Origin: Treponema sp.
GTDB taxonomy: Bacteria; Spirochaetota; Spirochaetia; Treponematales; Breznakiellaceae
Assembly (NCBI GenBank): GCA_031258265.1
Contig: JAIRNB010000367.1
Coordinates: 1-7,874 of the forward strand
Reading direction: 5' to 3'
DNA length: 7,874 nt
A program made the position numbers and the translations under genes. Below are positions 1 through 5,475 of this stretch, piece after piece (within the stretch, counting starts at the first letter, position 1; every line of letters begins with the position of its first letter). The notes under the pieces were generated by a model. The model was not told the origin of the DNA and did no database searches. It worked only from the letters and a program-made list of their open reading frames with translations.

Positions 1-69
1 AAAGCTGTCCCGAATCTTGGCCGTGAAGGAGTCCTCGCTGGGATGGGCATAGATGATCAATACTTGCAT
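1..69 (-). CDS. NAD(P)H:quinone reductase-like flavoprotein, N-terminal fragment
   Basis: Reading the minus strand from an ATG at 69-67 gives 23 codons to the window edge, beginning MQVLIIYAHPSEDSF. This is the typical first beta-strand and phosphate-binding loop of the Flavodoxin_2 / NAD(P)H dehydrogenase (quinone) family (YwrO, KefF, MdaB-like), where V-L-I-x-x-A-H-P is followed by a Ser-containing FMN loop. Family members are cytosolic FMN or FAD proteins of about 180-200 residues that reduce quinones with NAD(P)H. The start is supported by an AAAGGTG ribosome-binding sequence 4 bases upstream (minus strand, about 74-80). It runs in the same direction as the rnf operon but is separated from the VOC gene by 860 bp of repeats, so it probably has its own promoter. 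The rest of the gene is outside the window, so the subfamily cannot be named. Confidence 0.72.
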   Translation of the reverse strand, partial: MQVLIIYAHPSEDSFTAKIRDSF

Positions 70-187
70 AAACACCTTTCATAAAACCGGCACATGGGGG
101 TCTGCGGCTTTCGTTCAACGCCGGGAAATTACCGGTACTATGCACCAGCCGCATTTGTTAATATACAGCCTTCCGGCTTATTTTCCA

Positions 188-212
188 GCACAACGCGCTC
201 CGCGCGTTGTGC
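188..212. repeat. 25-bp inverted repeat with 11-bp arms, left copy
   Basis: The arms GCACAACGCGC (188-198) and GCGCGTTGTGC (202-212) are perfect complements around a 3-base centre. A copy with the same arms lies at 7336-7360, extended there by two more pairs to 7334-7362. The flanking sequence is shared too: a GGCTT-rich lead-in on one side and a GCGCGCGCACTG run on the other. It is therefore part of the larger repeat and not an isolated hairpin. Confidence 0.85.
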
Positions 213-405
213 CGCGCGCGCACTGTGCGCACTGCCCCAGCTAAAGCTGGGGCGCATTGATAAATTTTGGGGCTTTTTCTGGCGCTAAACCGTGCCGCAT
301 TATCAAATAAACAAGCTGCGCTTGCTTGCTGCGGGCTCAGCTAAAGCTGAGGCGCATCATTTAATTTGGGGGCATACGGTGGCGCTATGCGAAGCCACAT
401 TGGTT

Positions 406-411
406 TAATTA
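406..411. repeat. Candidate target-site duplication, left (TAATTA)
   Basis: TAATTA here and at 541-546 flank the 129-bp inserted element. Joining the outer flanks with a single TAATTA gives an 18-base sequence that matches the uninterrupted repeat copy at 7240-7257 (reverse strand) at 17 of 18 positions and in exact length. TAATTA is itself palindromic, so the boundary between duplication and element could be shifted. Confidence 0.65.
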
Positions 412-540
412 GTGTCCGTCCACAAAGTCGGTTACTTTGTGGACGGAACTTGTATTTGTTCCCGTTTTGTACCAAAACGGTACACAAATACCTTTTTTAA
501 GGAAGTCTGTCCATAATGTGTCTACATTATGGACAGACAC
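412..540. mobile_element. 129-bp MITE-like element made of three consecutive hairpins
   Basis: The element begins GTGTC and ends GACAC and is flanked by TAATTA on both sides. With the flanks its ends form 23-bp inverted repeats (406-428 and 524-546) differing at 3 positions. It is almost entirely folded into three hairpins. Hairpin 1 at 415-447 has 14-bp arms and a 5-base loop. Hairpin 2 at 452-491 has an inner 8-bp stem (CCGTTTTG with CAAAACGG, loop TAC) and an outer 8-bp stem (GTATTTGT with ACAAATAC). Hairpin 3 at 505-538 has 15-bp arms and a 4-base loop. It has no coding capacity, so it would have to be moved by a transposase encoded elsewhere. It interrupts one unit of the surrounding repeat array. 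An alternative reading is a structured RNA or regulatory element, but the terminal repeats, duplication and matching empty site favour insertion. Confidence 0.72.
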
Positions 541-546
541 TAATTA
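541..546. repeat. Candidate target-site duplication, right (TAATTA)
   Basis: This is the partner of the TAATTA at 406-411. After it the interrupted repeat unit resumes with ACAAGC, continuing into its TAC-loop hairpin at 549-559. Confidence 0.65.
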
Positions 547-786
547 ACAAGCTACGCTTTTCGCGCTCTTGTGCGGCTAAAGCCGCACCGCATGGTTTAA
601 CTATGGGGCATTACCGGCGCGCGCGTCAGCCAAGCTAAAGCTTGGCCGCATTAGTCCAAATTGGGGCCTTTACTTGCGCTAGGCCATGCCGCATTGGTCT
701 GCCAACAACCTACGGTTGCTCATTTCGGGCCAGGCCATGCTACAGTGGTCTAATAAACAACCTGCGGTTGTTTGTTCTTGGCCTTT

Positions 787-910
787 CGCGCAAGGGATTG
801 TAGGGGCGCGTCAGACCCGAAGGGGCTGGCGCGTTCCCGGAGGGAATGGAGCGTAAGCGGAACCCCGAAAAGCCCGGTTCCCGCCGCCGGGCGGCGGGAA
901 TGCGCCCAAA
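787..910. repeat. Inner GC-rich repeat module, left copy
   Basis: This block lies between the palindrome array and the end of the VOC gene. It starts with CGCGCAAGGGATTG and a GGGGCGCG run (787-810), includes a small TTCCC/GGGAA hairpin (834-846), and ends with a conserved stretch at 857-910 containing GCGGAACCCCGAAAAGCCC, a GC-only hairpin and TGCGCCCAAA. The reverse complements of 7200-7224 and 7086-7139 match the first and last parts closely. The middle (811-856) is not clearly conserved with the other side. The module therefore faces the rnf cluster from both ends in opposite orientation. Confidence 0.7.
878..900 (-). terminator. Possible terminator hairpin downstream of the VOC gene
   Basis: Arms TTCCCGCCGCC (878-888) and GGCGGCGGGAA (890-900) form a very stable GC stem 33 bp after the VOC stop codon. 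On the minus strand only a short CTTTTC follows, some 7 bases past the stem, so it lacks a proper U-tract. The same hairpin type occurs on the far side of the operon at 7096-7117, where termination of rnf is not expected. The hairpin is therefore primarily part of the repeat, and a terminator role is only a possibility. Confidence 0.3.
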
Positions 911-932
911 AACAATAGATTAAAACCGGGAC

Positions 933-1394
933 TCAATAGTTTTCCAGCAGCTCGATGAAGCACTTTAGATCTTTTTGACCGTCCAGGTAGGCGTATTCGC
1001 CGCTGCCGCTGCCGTATTTTCCCCGCTGGACGCAGCGCAGCCCGAAGTCTTCGCCGGCCTTAATTTTTTCGTCCATGTTTTTAACGCCAAAGGCTATGTG
1101 GTGCAGGCCCTCGCCGTGCTGGTCCAGAAAATCCTGCCAGCAGCTTTCTACTCCGTTGGGCTGGATTAGTTCCAACTGGACGGCCGGGCCGATGTTGAAA
1201 AAGGCCATGAGGCAGTTTGCCTCCGGGGCCGCTTTGCCGTAGACCACGGTGCCGGTTACTTCATATTTGCCCCCGTCGATGGTGGCGGGGAGCTCCTGCC
1301 CCAGGAAAGCGGCGAATTTTTTCTTTGTCTTTTCGATGTCCCGTACTACCAGGGCAACCTGGGTGATTGTGCTGGTTCCGATAACTCCCGCCAT
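933..1394 (-). CDS. VOC-superfamily protein (glyoxalase / methylmalonyl-CoA epimerase fold)
   Basis: The 153-residue product has the length and two-module beta-alpha-beta-beta-beta layout of small VOC metalloenzymes. The first module starts at ITQVALVVRDIEKT (10-23) and the second at GLHHIAFGVKNMDE (96-109). The likely metal ligands are Gln12, Glu75 (in QLELIQP), His98 or His99, and Glu148 (in CFIELLE). In methylmalonyl-CoA epimerase the set is His-Gln-His-Glu, and in human glyoxalase I it is Gln-Glu-His-Glu, so this protein's ligand pattern is closer to the glyoxalase I type although the best sequence feel is to epimerase-like VOC proteins. The substrate cannot be assigned. The ATG at 1394 has a GGAGG site 6 bases upstream. 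The 48-bp gap to rnfB has no terminator, so it is probably the last gene of the rnf transcript. It is predicted to be soluble and cytosolic. Confidence 0.85.
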   Translation of the reverse strand: MAGVIGTSTITQVALVVRDIEKTKKKFAAFLGQELPATIDGGKYEVTGTVVYGKAAPEANCLMAFFNIGPAVQLELIQPNGVESCWQDFLDQHGEGLHHIAFGVKNMDEKIKAGEDFGLRCVQRGKYGSGSGEYAYLDGQKDLKCFIELLENY

Positions 1395-1442
1395 GTTATT
1401 CCTCCGTGCTGTGATTATTAATCCGGCGCTGTATGTTATGGG

Positions 1443-2285
1443 CTACACCGCCGCCAGATCCCGTTCAAAAATTTTGAATGTCTTGGTTGGGCATTTTTCC
1501 GCGCAGGTCCCGCAGCTTGTACATTTGGCGTAGTCTACCACGGGGATGAGGCCGGAAAGATCGATGCAGTTCTGGGGGCAGTTCCGTGCGCAGAGGCCGC
1601 ACTTGATACAGGCGATTTTGCAGGCCCTGGAAATTTGCTGCCGGTTGGGGTTGCGGTTGGAACAGAGAACCAGGGCCCCCTTCTGATCCCGGGGAATCCC
1701 TTTGAGGATCTGCTGGGGACATTCGGCGATACAGAGGCGGCAGCCAGTACATTTGGCGTAGTCTACTTTTGGAAGGCCGTTGTCCTGCAAACTTAAAGCG
1801 CCAAACTTGCACTTTTTTACGCAGTCCCCAAAGCCAAGGCAGCCCCAGGCGCAGAGTTTGGTCCCCCCCGCGGAAAGCTTTGCCCCCCGGCAGGTCTCCA
1901 GCCCGGTGTAAAGCCCCTTTGGTACTGTGTGGAGTTTTGAGCCCTGGCAGGCCAGAACCGTGACGGTGGAGATGACATTGGCGCTGACCCCCAGGATGGC
2001 GGTAAGTTTATCCGCCGTCTCCTTGCCCCCCACGGAACAGGCGCCGGGGCCGGCGTTTCCGGCGGCCAGGGCAGCGGCGTAGCCGTCACAGCCGGGATAA
2101 CCGCAGGCCCCGCAGTTGGCGCCGGGCAGGACTTCCCGGATCCTGCCGGCCAGGGGGTCATCCGGGACCGCAAAGACCTTGCGGAAGAAGCCCAGGGCCG
2201 CCCCCAGGGTAAAGGCAAGCAGGGCGGAGAAAACCGCGGTAATAAGAACGATGGCCGAAAGCGCGGGAACGATGCCGGGTGTCAC
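1443..2285 (-). CDS. rnfB: Rnf complex subunit B, multi-cluster Fe-S protein
   Basis: The product is the 280-residue ferredoxin-facing subunit of the Rnf ion-translocating ferredoxin:NAD+ oxidoreductase. An N-terminal membrane anchor (about 8-34) is followed by the RnfB-specific domain with Cys58, Cys61, Cys66 and Cys83 (C-x2-C-x4-C-x16-C). Four further Cys quartets follow: 145/149/155/159 with the wider RnfB spacing, 179/182/185/189, 226/229/232/236 and 255/258/261/265. The last three are classic C-x2-C-x2-C-x3-C-P. That is room for about five [4Fe-4S] clusters, as in long clostridial-type RnfB and unlike the shorter proteobacterial form. Extra Cys are at 113, 132, 208, 222 and 240. In the second quartet Lys160 replaces the usual Pro after the last Cys. 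The start is GTG at 2285 with GAGGAG 7 bases upstream; this site overlaps the end of rnfA, 10 bp away, suggesting coupled translation. Confidence 0.96.
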   Translation of the reverse strand: MTPGIVPALSAIVLITAVFSALLAFTLGAALGFFRKVFAVPDDPLAGRIREVLPGANCGACGYPGCDGYAAALAAGNAGPGACSVGGKETADKLTAILGVSANVISTVTVLACQGSKLHTVPKGLYTGLETCRGAKLSAGGTKLCAWGCLGFGDCVKKCKFGALSLQDNGLPKVDYAKCTGCRLCIAECPQQILKGIPRDQKGALVLCSNRNPNRQQISRACKIACIKCGLCARNCPQNCIDLSGLIPVVDYAKCTSCGTCAEKCPTKTFKIFERDLAAV

Positions 2286-2295
2286 TGCAAACTCC

Positions 2296-2928
2296 TCATT
2301 TTACCAGGCCCTTAAAGCCCATAAAAGCTACGGAAAGCAGCGCCGCCGCGACAAAGAGAACCGGCGTACCCTTGAGGAAGGGGGGGATGGGGCTGGTCTT
2401 TATCCGGCGGCGGATTCCCGCCAGCAGCAGCAGGGAAAGCAGGAAGCCCAGGGCCACCCCCAGGGCGTACACCAGCGCTTCTTCAAACCGGTACTCCCTG
2501 CCTGTGAAGGGGCAGATGTTGTCCTGTACCTCCAGAGTTACCGCCAGGATGGCGCAGTTGGTGGTGATCAGGGCCAGATATATCCCCATGGAACCGTAGA
2601 GGGCCGGGGCCGATTTTTTAAGGTAAAACTCCACCAGCTGCACCAGGGAGGCGATTACCAGAATGAACACCAGAAGTTTAAGGAACTTTAGGTCCAGGGA
2701 AAAATCGTATCCGAAAAGCGAAAACTCGTAGCGGTGGGCCAGGATAATACGGTAAATGGGAAAGGTAACGCAGGTTGCCAGGACCGTGACAAAGGTAACC
2801 GCCAGGCCCATGCCTACGGCCTTGTCCTCGTCGCTGCTCATCCCGATAAAGGGGCAGAGGGCGAGGAAGCGCATCAGGATCACATTGTCGATGAGGAAGG
2901 CGGACAGAAAAATCTTGAACAGGATCAT
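2296..2928 (-). CDS. rnfA: Rnf complex subunit A, integral membrane protein
   Basis: The product is a 210-residue, six-helix membrane subunit homologous to RnfE, RsxA and NqrE. Family signatures are clear: NVILMRFLALCPFIGMS (15-31), the LITTNCAIL segment (120-128), the Arg-rich loop IRRRIK followed by PPFLKG, and the C-terminal AFMGFKGLVK. Cys25 and Cys125 are the conserved pair that, with the pair in RnfE, ligates the intramembrane Fe-S cluster in Rnf/Nqr structures. It is longer than E. coli RsxA (193 residues), owing to extra polar sequence near 64-82 and a loop near 133-148 (NICPFTGREYRF) with an additional Cys139. A C7 homopolymer (G7 at 2380-2386 on the plus strand) encodes part of the PIPPF loop. 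The ATG overlaps the rnfE stop by 4 bp (ATGA at 2928-2925). Confidence 0.96.
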   Translation of the reverse strand: MILFKIFLSAFLIDNVILMRFLALCPFIGMSSDEDKAVGMGLAVTFVTVLATCVTFPIYRIILAHRYEFSLFGYDFSLDLKFLKLLVFILVIASLVQLVEFYLKKSAPALYGSMGIYLALITTNCAILAVTLEVQDNICPFTGREYRFEEALVYALGVALGFLLSLLLLAGIRRRIKTSPIPPFLKGTPVLFVAAALLSVAFMGFKGLVK

Positions 2929-3608
2929 GCCGCCCCTCCGTGATGGTGGGCCGCGGTTTCTTCGGCCAGGGCAGCGCCCGCATCCGTGGCAGCGTCCGGT
3001 TTTTTCAGCCGGGACTTTAACAGCAGATTAAAGGAAATAAAAAGGGCAAAGATAAAAAAGCCCCCCGGCGGCAGCACAAAGAAGATAATGGGCTGATACG
3101 CATCGGGCAGCACCTGGCGGCCCAGGATCATGCCGCTGCCCAAAAGTTCCCGCAGCGCGGCGATGCCGGTAAGAACCCAGGTATAGCCCAGGCCCATGCC
3201 CAGGGCGTCGAATATAACCTCCCCCACGGAGCGTTTGGAGGCGAAACCTTCAACCCGGCCCATGATGATGCAGTTTACCACGATAAGCTGAATAAAGACT
3301 CCCATGGCCTTGGAAAGGTCCGGGCGAAAAGCCTTGAGTACATAATCGATCACCGTGGTAAAGGCGGCGATGATGATGATGAAAACGGGAATTCGAATGG
3401 ATTCGGGGATGACCTTGCGGAACAGGCTTATCACCAGTTCGGACATGAGGAGTACAAATGTCATGGAAAGGCCCATGTAGATACCGTTTATCGTTTCGGT
3501 AGTTACCGCCAGGGCGGAGCAGAGGCCGATCATCAGACCCAGGAGGGGATTTTCCCGAACAAGGCCGTTGGTAAACAGGCGGAAGAAGCGCCCTTTTGTA
3601 TCGCTCAC
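2925..3608 (-). CDS. rnfE: Rnf complex subunit E, integral membrane protein
   Basis: The product is a 227-residue six-helix subunit of the NqrDE/RnfAE family. It opens with the family motif FTNGLVRENPLLGLMIGLC (12-30) and carries the second signature QLIVVNCIIMGRVEGFAS (107-124). Cys30 and Cys113 are the expected Fe-S ligands shared with RnfA across the membrane. The family normally has Pro where this protein has Gln107. The C-terminus extends beyond the last helix as a hydrophilic Ala-rich tail ending in HHHGGAA, which looks lineage-specific. The start is GTG at 3608, overlapping the rnfG stop by 4 bp (GTGA), which indicates translational coupling; no independent start was preferred because the family motif begins only 12 residues in. 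Loss of this subunit in other bacteria abolishes assembly of the complex. Confidence 0.95.
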   Translation of the reverse strand: MSDTKGRFFRLFTNGLVRENPLLGLMIGLCSALAVTTETINGIYMGLSMTFVLLMSELVISLFRKVIPESIRIPVFIIIIAAFTTVIDYVLKAFRPDLSKAMGVFIQLIVVNCIIMGRVEGFASKRSVGEVIFDALGMGLGYTWVLTGIAALRELLGSGMILGRQVLPDAYQPIIFFVLPPGGFFIFALFISFNLLLKSRLKKPDAATDAGAALAEETAAHHHGGAA

Positions 3609-4180
3609 CGGCTGCCTCCCATGTACGCGGCGGCGGCCCGCCCCGCGGCCCTGACCGCGCCGGCCACCGCCCGGCTTGTTATAGTGGCGGCGGTGATGGC
3701 GTCCACATCGGCGTTGATCCCGGTAACTTCAAAGGGGTCCTCCGCCTTTTTCCCGCTGAACTGCCCGGTATAGGAGGGGACAGCGGCCTTGGCCCCCAGC
3801 CCCGGCGTGTCTTTGTGTTCCAGAATTTTAACCCCCATGATAATGTTCCCGGCGCTTACCCCTACCAGCATCTTGATAGGGCCGCCGTAACTGCCCCTGG
3901 AAACCTGGAGGGCTATGCCGGCGGTTTTTTCTCCCTGGAAGACCTCGTATTGTTTTTCAATCGTTACCGAAGGATCGGGGCTTTGAATCCCGGTAATTTC
4001 CCGGGGGGAGCCTGCGCCGGGGAAGAATTCCGCCAGGGCGTTTGCCAGGTCTTTCTCCTGATTCACTTCGATAAGGTCTTTGGTGCCCGCATAGACAAAG
4101 GCCAGCATGACACAGGCGGCGCTGGCAAAGGCCGCCAAAACAAGGCCCAGCCTAACAATACCCGGTTCTTTCCCGCTCAT
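3605..4180 (-). CDS. rnfG: Rnf complex subunit G, FMN-binding protein
   Basis: The product is a 191-residue subunit anchored by one N-terminal helix (about 11-31) with the FMN-binding domain outside the cytoplasmic membrane. The conserved EHKDTPGLG stretch (121-129) and the flavinylation region DAITAATITSRAV (160-172) identify it. Thr166 is the predicted site of covalent FMN attachment by an ApbE-type flavin transferase. The usual motif is S/T-G-A-T; here it is T-A-A-T, with Ala164 in place of Gly. The electron path expected from known Rnf complexes passes between this FMN and the one on RnfD. The ATG at 4180 overlaps the rnfD stop by 4 bp. No apbE gene is present in the window, so the transferase must be encoded elsewhere. 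Confidence 0.94.
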   Translation of the reverse strand: MSGKEPGIVRLGLVLAAFASAACVMLAFVYAGTKDLIEVNQEKDLANALAEFFPGAGSPREITGIQSPDPSVTIEKQYEVFQGEKTAGIALQVSRGSYGGPIKMLVGVSAGNIIMGVKILEHKDTPGLGAKAAVPSYTGQFSGKKAEDPFEVTGINADVDAITAATITSRAVAGAVRAAGRAAAAYMGGSR

Positions 4181-5349
4181 GGGGCCCCCTTCGCGGCCCC
4201 CGGGGCGGGGACGGCAGGTTTCTTTTTAGGCGCATAGCCGTATTTTCTGGGCAGCAGCTTGTTGAGGAAGGGGCTCAGGGCATTCATGATAAGGATGCCG
4301 TAGGTAACTCCCTCCGGATAATCTCCCCATCTGCGGATCAGCACGGTGATAAGCCCGGCCCCAAAGCCGAAGATCAGCTTTCCCTTACCGGTAAGGGGGG
4401 CGGTTACATAGTCGGTGGCCATAAAAACCGCGCCAAAGAGGAGCCCCCCGGAAAAAAGGCCGAAAAGCGGATCGTAACCCAGGGCCAGGGAGGCCAGGAG
4501 TCCCGCCAGGGTCATGGCCAGGGGGGCCCGCCAGTCGATGGTTTTGGTGATCAGCAAATACGCGCAGCCCGCCAAAATAAGAAGTATCGAAGATTCCCCT
4601 ATGGAACCAGCGTGGTTTCCGATAAAAAGGGTTTTGACGGCGGCCCAATAATCGGGGGAAAAGTCAGGGGGAACGGTTGAACCGGAAGCCGCCAGAAAAT
4701 CCTTTCCCAGCGCGCCGGCGGCCTCCCCAAGCCGGTTCTCCCCCGCCAGGAATTTGGCGATGTTGAGGGGCGTAACCCCGCTTACCCCGTCCACGATGCT
4801 GGCCCTGTTAAGGCTGTCGTCCAGGGCCAGAACAAAATGCCCCGGAGGCCGGTGCCAGCGGGTCATGGCGGCGGGGAAGCTCATCAGCATAAAGGCCCGG
4901 CCGCTCAGGGCGGGGTTAAAGACATTGGCCCCCAGGCCGCCGAAAAATTCCTTCGCCACCACCACCGCGAAAACCGCCCCCAGGGCGCTCATCCAGTACG
5001 GAGTAGCGGGGGGCAGGATCAGGGCCAGGAGCAGGCCGGTAAGGGCGGCGGAAAGGTCCAGGGCCCGGATTTCCTCCCGGCGGCGATAGACGGCAAGCCG
5101 GAACAGCGCTTCCCCCAGGACGGCGGCAGTTACCGAGACCAGCACGGTGAGCAGGGCGGGAAGCCCGAAAAGGACGATCCCGAAGACAGTTACCGGCCCC
5201 AGGGCGATAAGCATGTTCCCCATCAGGGTCCGGCTTTCCACCGGCGAGGCGATGTGCGGGCTGGAGGAAAGGAGCATCAGTTCCGCCGGCTTTTTCCCGC
5301 CCTGTGCCGCCCTGGGGACCTCGGCCCTTGCCGTTTCGTTTTCTGCCAT
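4177..5349 (-). CDS. rnfD: Rnf complex subunit D, flavinylated membrane protein
   Basis: The product is a 390-residue polytopic subunit of the NqrB/RnfD family. A hydrophilic N-terminal region (1-40) ending in SSSPHIASP leads into the first helices, and the family block TGLLLALILPP (104-114) and the KEFFGGLGANVFNPALSGRA segment (133-152) follow. The covalent FMN site is in DGVSGVTPL (187-195), with Thr193 the predicted acceptor; the common form is SGAT, so Val192 is a variant. The segment GRWGDYPEGV-like loop and NALSPF near the C-terminus are also typical. The tail is basic and Pro/Ala-rich. The ATG at 5349 has GGGAG about 11 bases upstream, unusually far and inside a possible hairpin just before seven U (see the structured site at 5351-5394). 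Confidence 0.95.
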   Translation of the reverse strand: MAENETARAEVPRAAQGGKKPAELMLLSSSPHIASPVESRTLMGNMLIALGPVTVFGIVLFGLPALLTVLVSVTAAVLGEALFRLAVYRRREEIRALDLSAALTGLLLALILPPATPYWMSALGAVFAVVVAKEFFGGLGANVFNPALSGRAFMLMSFPAAMTRWHRPPGHFVLALDDSLNRASIVDGVSGVTPLNIAKFLAGENRLGEAAGALGKDFLAASGSTVPPDFSPDYWAAVKTLFIGNHAGSIGESSILLILAGCAYLLITKTIDWRAPLAMTLAGLLASLALGYDPLFGLFSGGLLFGAVFMATDYVTAPLTGKGKLIFGFGAGLITVLIRRWGDYPEGVTYGILIMNALSPFLNKLLPRKYGYAPKKKPAVPAPGAAKGAP

Positions 5350-5350
5350 G

Positions 5351-5394
5351 AAAAAAATACTCCCGTATCGGCGGACCCCCGGTCCGCAAAGTAT
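5351..5394 (-). promoter_or_regulatory. Structured rnfC-rnfD junction: attenuator-like hairpin sharing the rnfD RBS
   Basis: In the transcript, ATACT (5394-5390) can pair with AGTAT (5361-5357) around a strong inner stem, GCGGACC with GGTCCGC (5387-5381 and 5377-5371). Seven U (5357-5351) follow directly and then the rnfD start at 5349. This looks like an intrinsic terminator or attenuator. A local alternative pairs ATAC (5368-5365) with GTAT (5360-5357) and places the GGGAG ribosome-binding sequence of rnfD in and next to the loop. It is the only sizable gap inside rnfCDGEAB. The structure could reduce read-through or translation past rnfC, but the outer stem is weak and activity is inferred only from the sequence. 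Confidence 0.45.
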
Positions 5395-5475
5395 GCCAAA
5401 AGGCTTTGTTATTTTAAGCGGTCATTATTCAAAACTGAAGTTAGGGACGGTAACTTTTCTCCCATGTAACCGCCA

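Larger units (their letters stand above)
229..775 (+). repeat. Left array of four degenerate ~100-bp palindromic repeat units
   Basis: Four units read on the plus strand, each opening with a hairpin whose centre is GCTAAAGC. The hairpins lie at 234-253 (arm GCCCCAGCT), 336-351 (CTCAGCT), 571-588 (GTGCGGCT) and 629-646 (GCCAAGCT). After the hairpin, units tend to run GCGCAT, an AATTT stretch, GGGGC, a GGCGCTA block, a GCCRCATT block, and then a second small hairpin with a TAC or TGC loop. These second hairpins are at 312-324, 549-559, 706-718 and 755-773. Unit 2 is split by the insertion at 412-540. Units in the right flank (7225-7560) share the consensus on the opposite strand. The organisation resembles REP/BIME-type intergenic palindromes, but no RAYT-type transposase is visible here. 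Confidence 0.75.
70..932. other. Gene-free, repeat-packed intergenic region (left flank)
   Basis: This 860-bp gap between the VOC gene and the quinone reductase gene has no open frame that looks like a protein. Positions 70-187 are the upstream region of the reductase gene and contain an 8-bp palindrome, TACCGGTA, at 130-137. I see no convincing promoter there. From 188 onward it is a succession of palindromes: a 25-bp inverted repeat (188-212), four related repeat units (about 229-775), a 129-bp inserted element (412-540) and a GC-rich inner module (787-910). The same components recur in inverted orientation at 7086-7570. Confidence 0.85.

Noticed and set aside
53..288. Two short plus-strand open frames
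   Set aside because: They overlap the quinone reductase start and the repeat region, with no ribosome-binding site or recognisable protein.
412..540. Integron attC site
   Set aside because: There are no R and L core sites or an adjacent cassette array; three independent hairpins plus a target duplication fit a small transposable element better.
229..775. CRISPR array
   Set aside because: Units are about 100 bp, degenerate and palindromic, without constant short repeats alternating with unique equal-length spacers, and no cas genes are present.
4837..5469. 210-codon plus-strand open frame
   Set aside because: Antisense to rnfD, low-complexity Gly/Gln-rich translation, no plausible start site.
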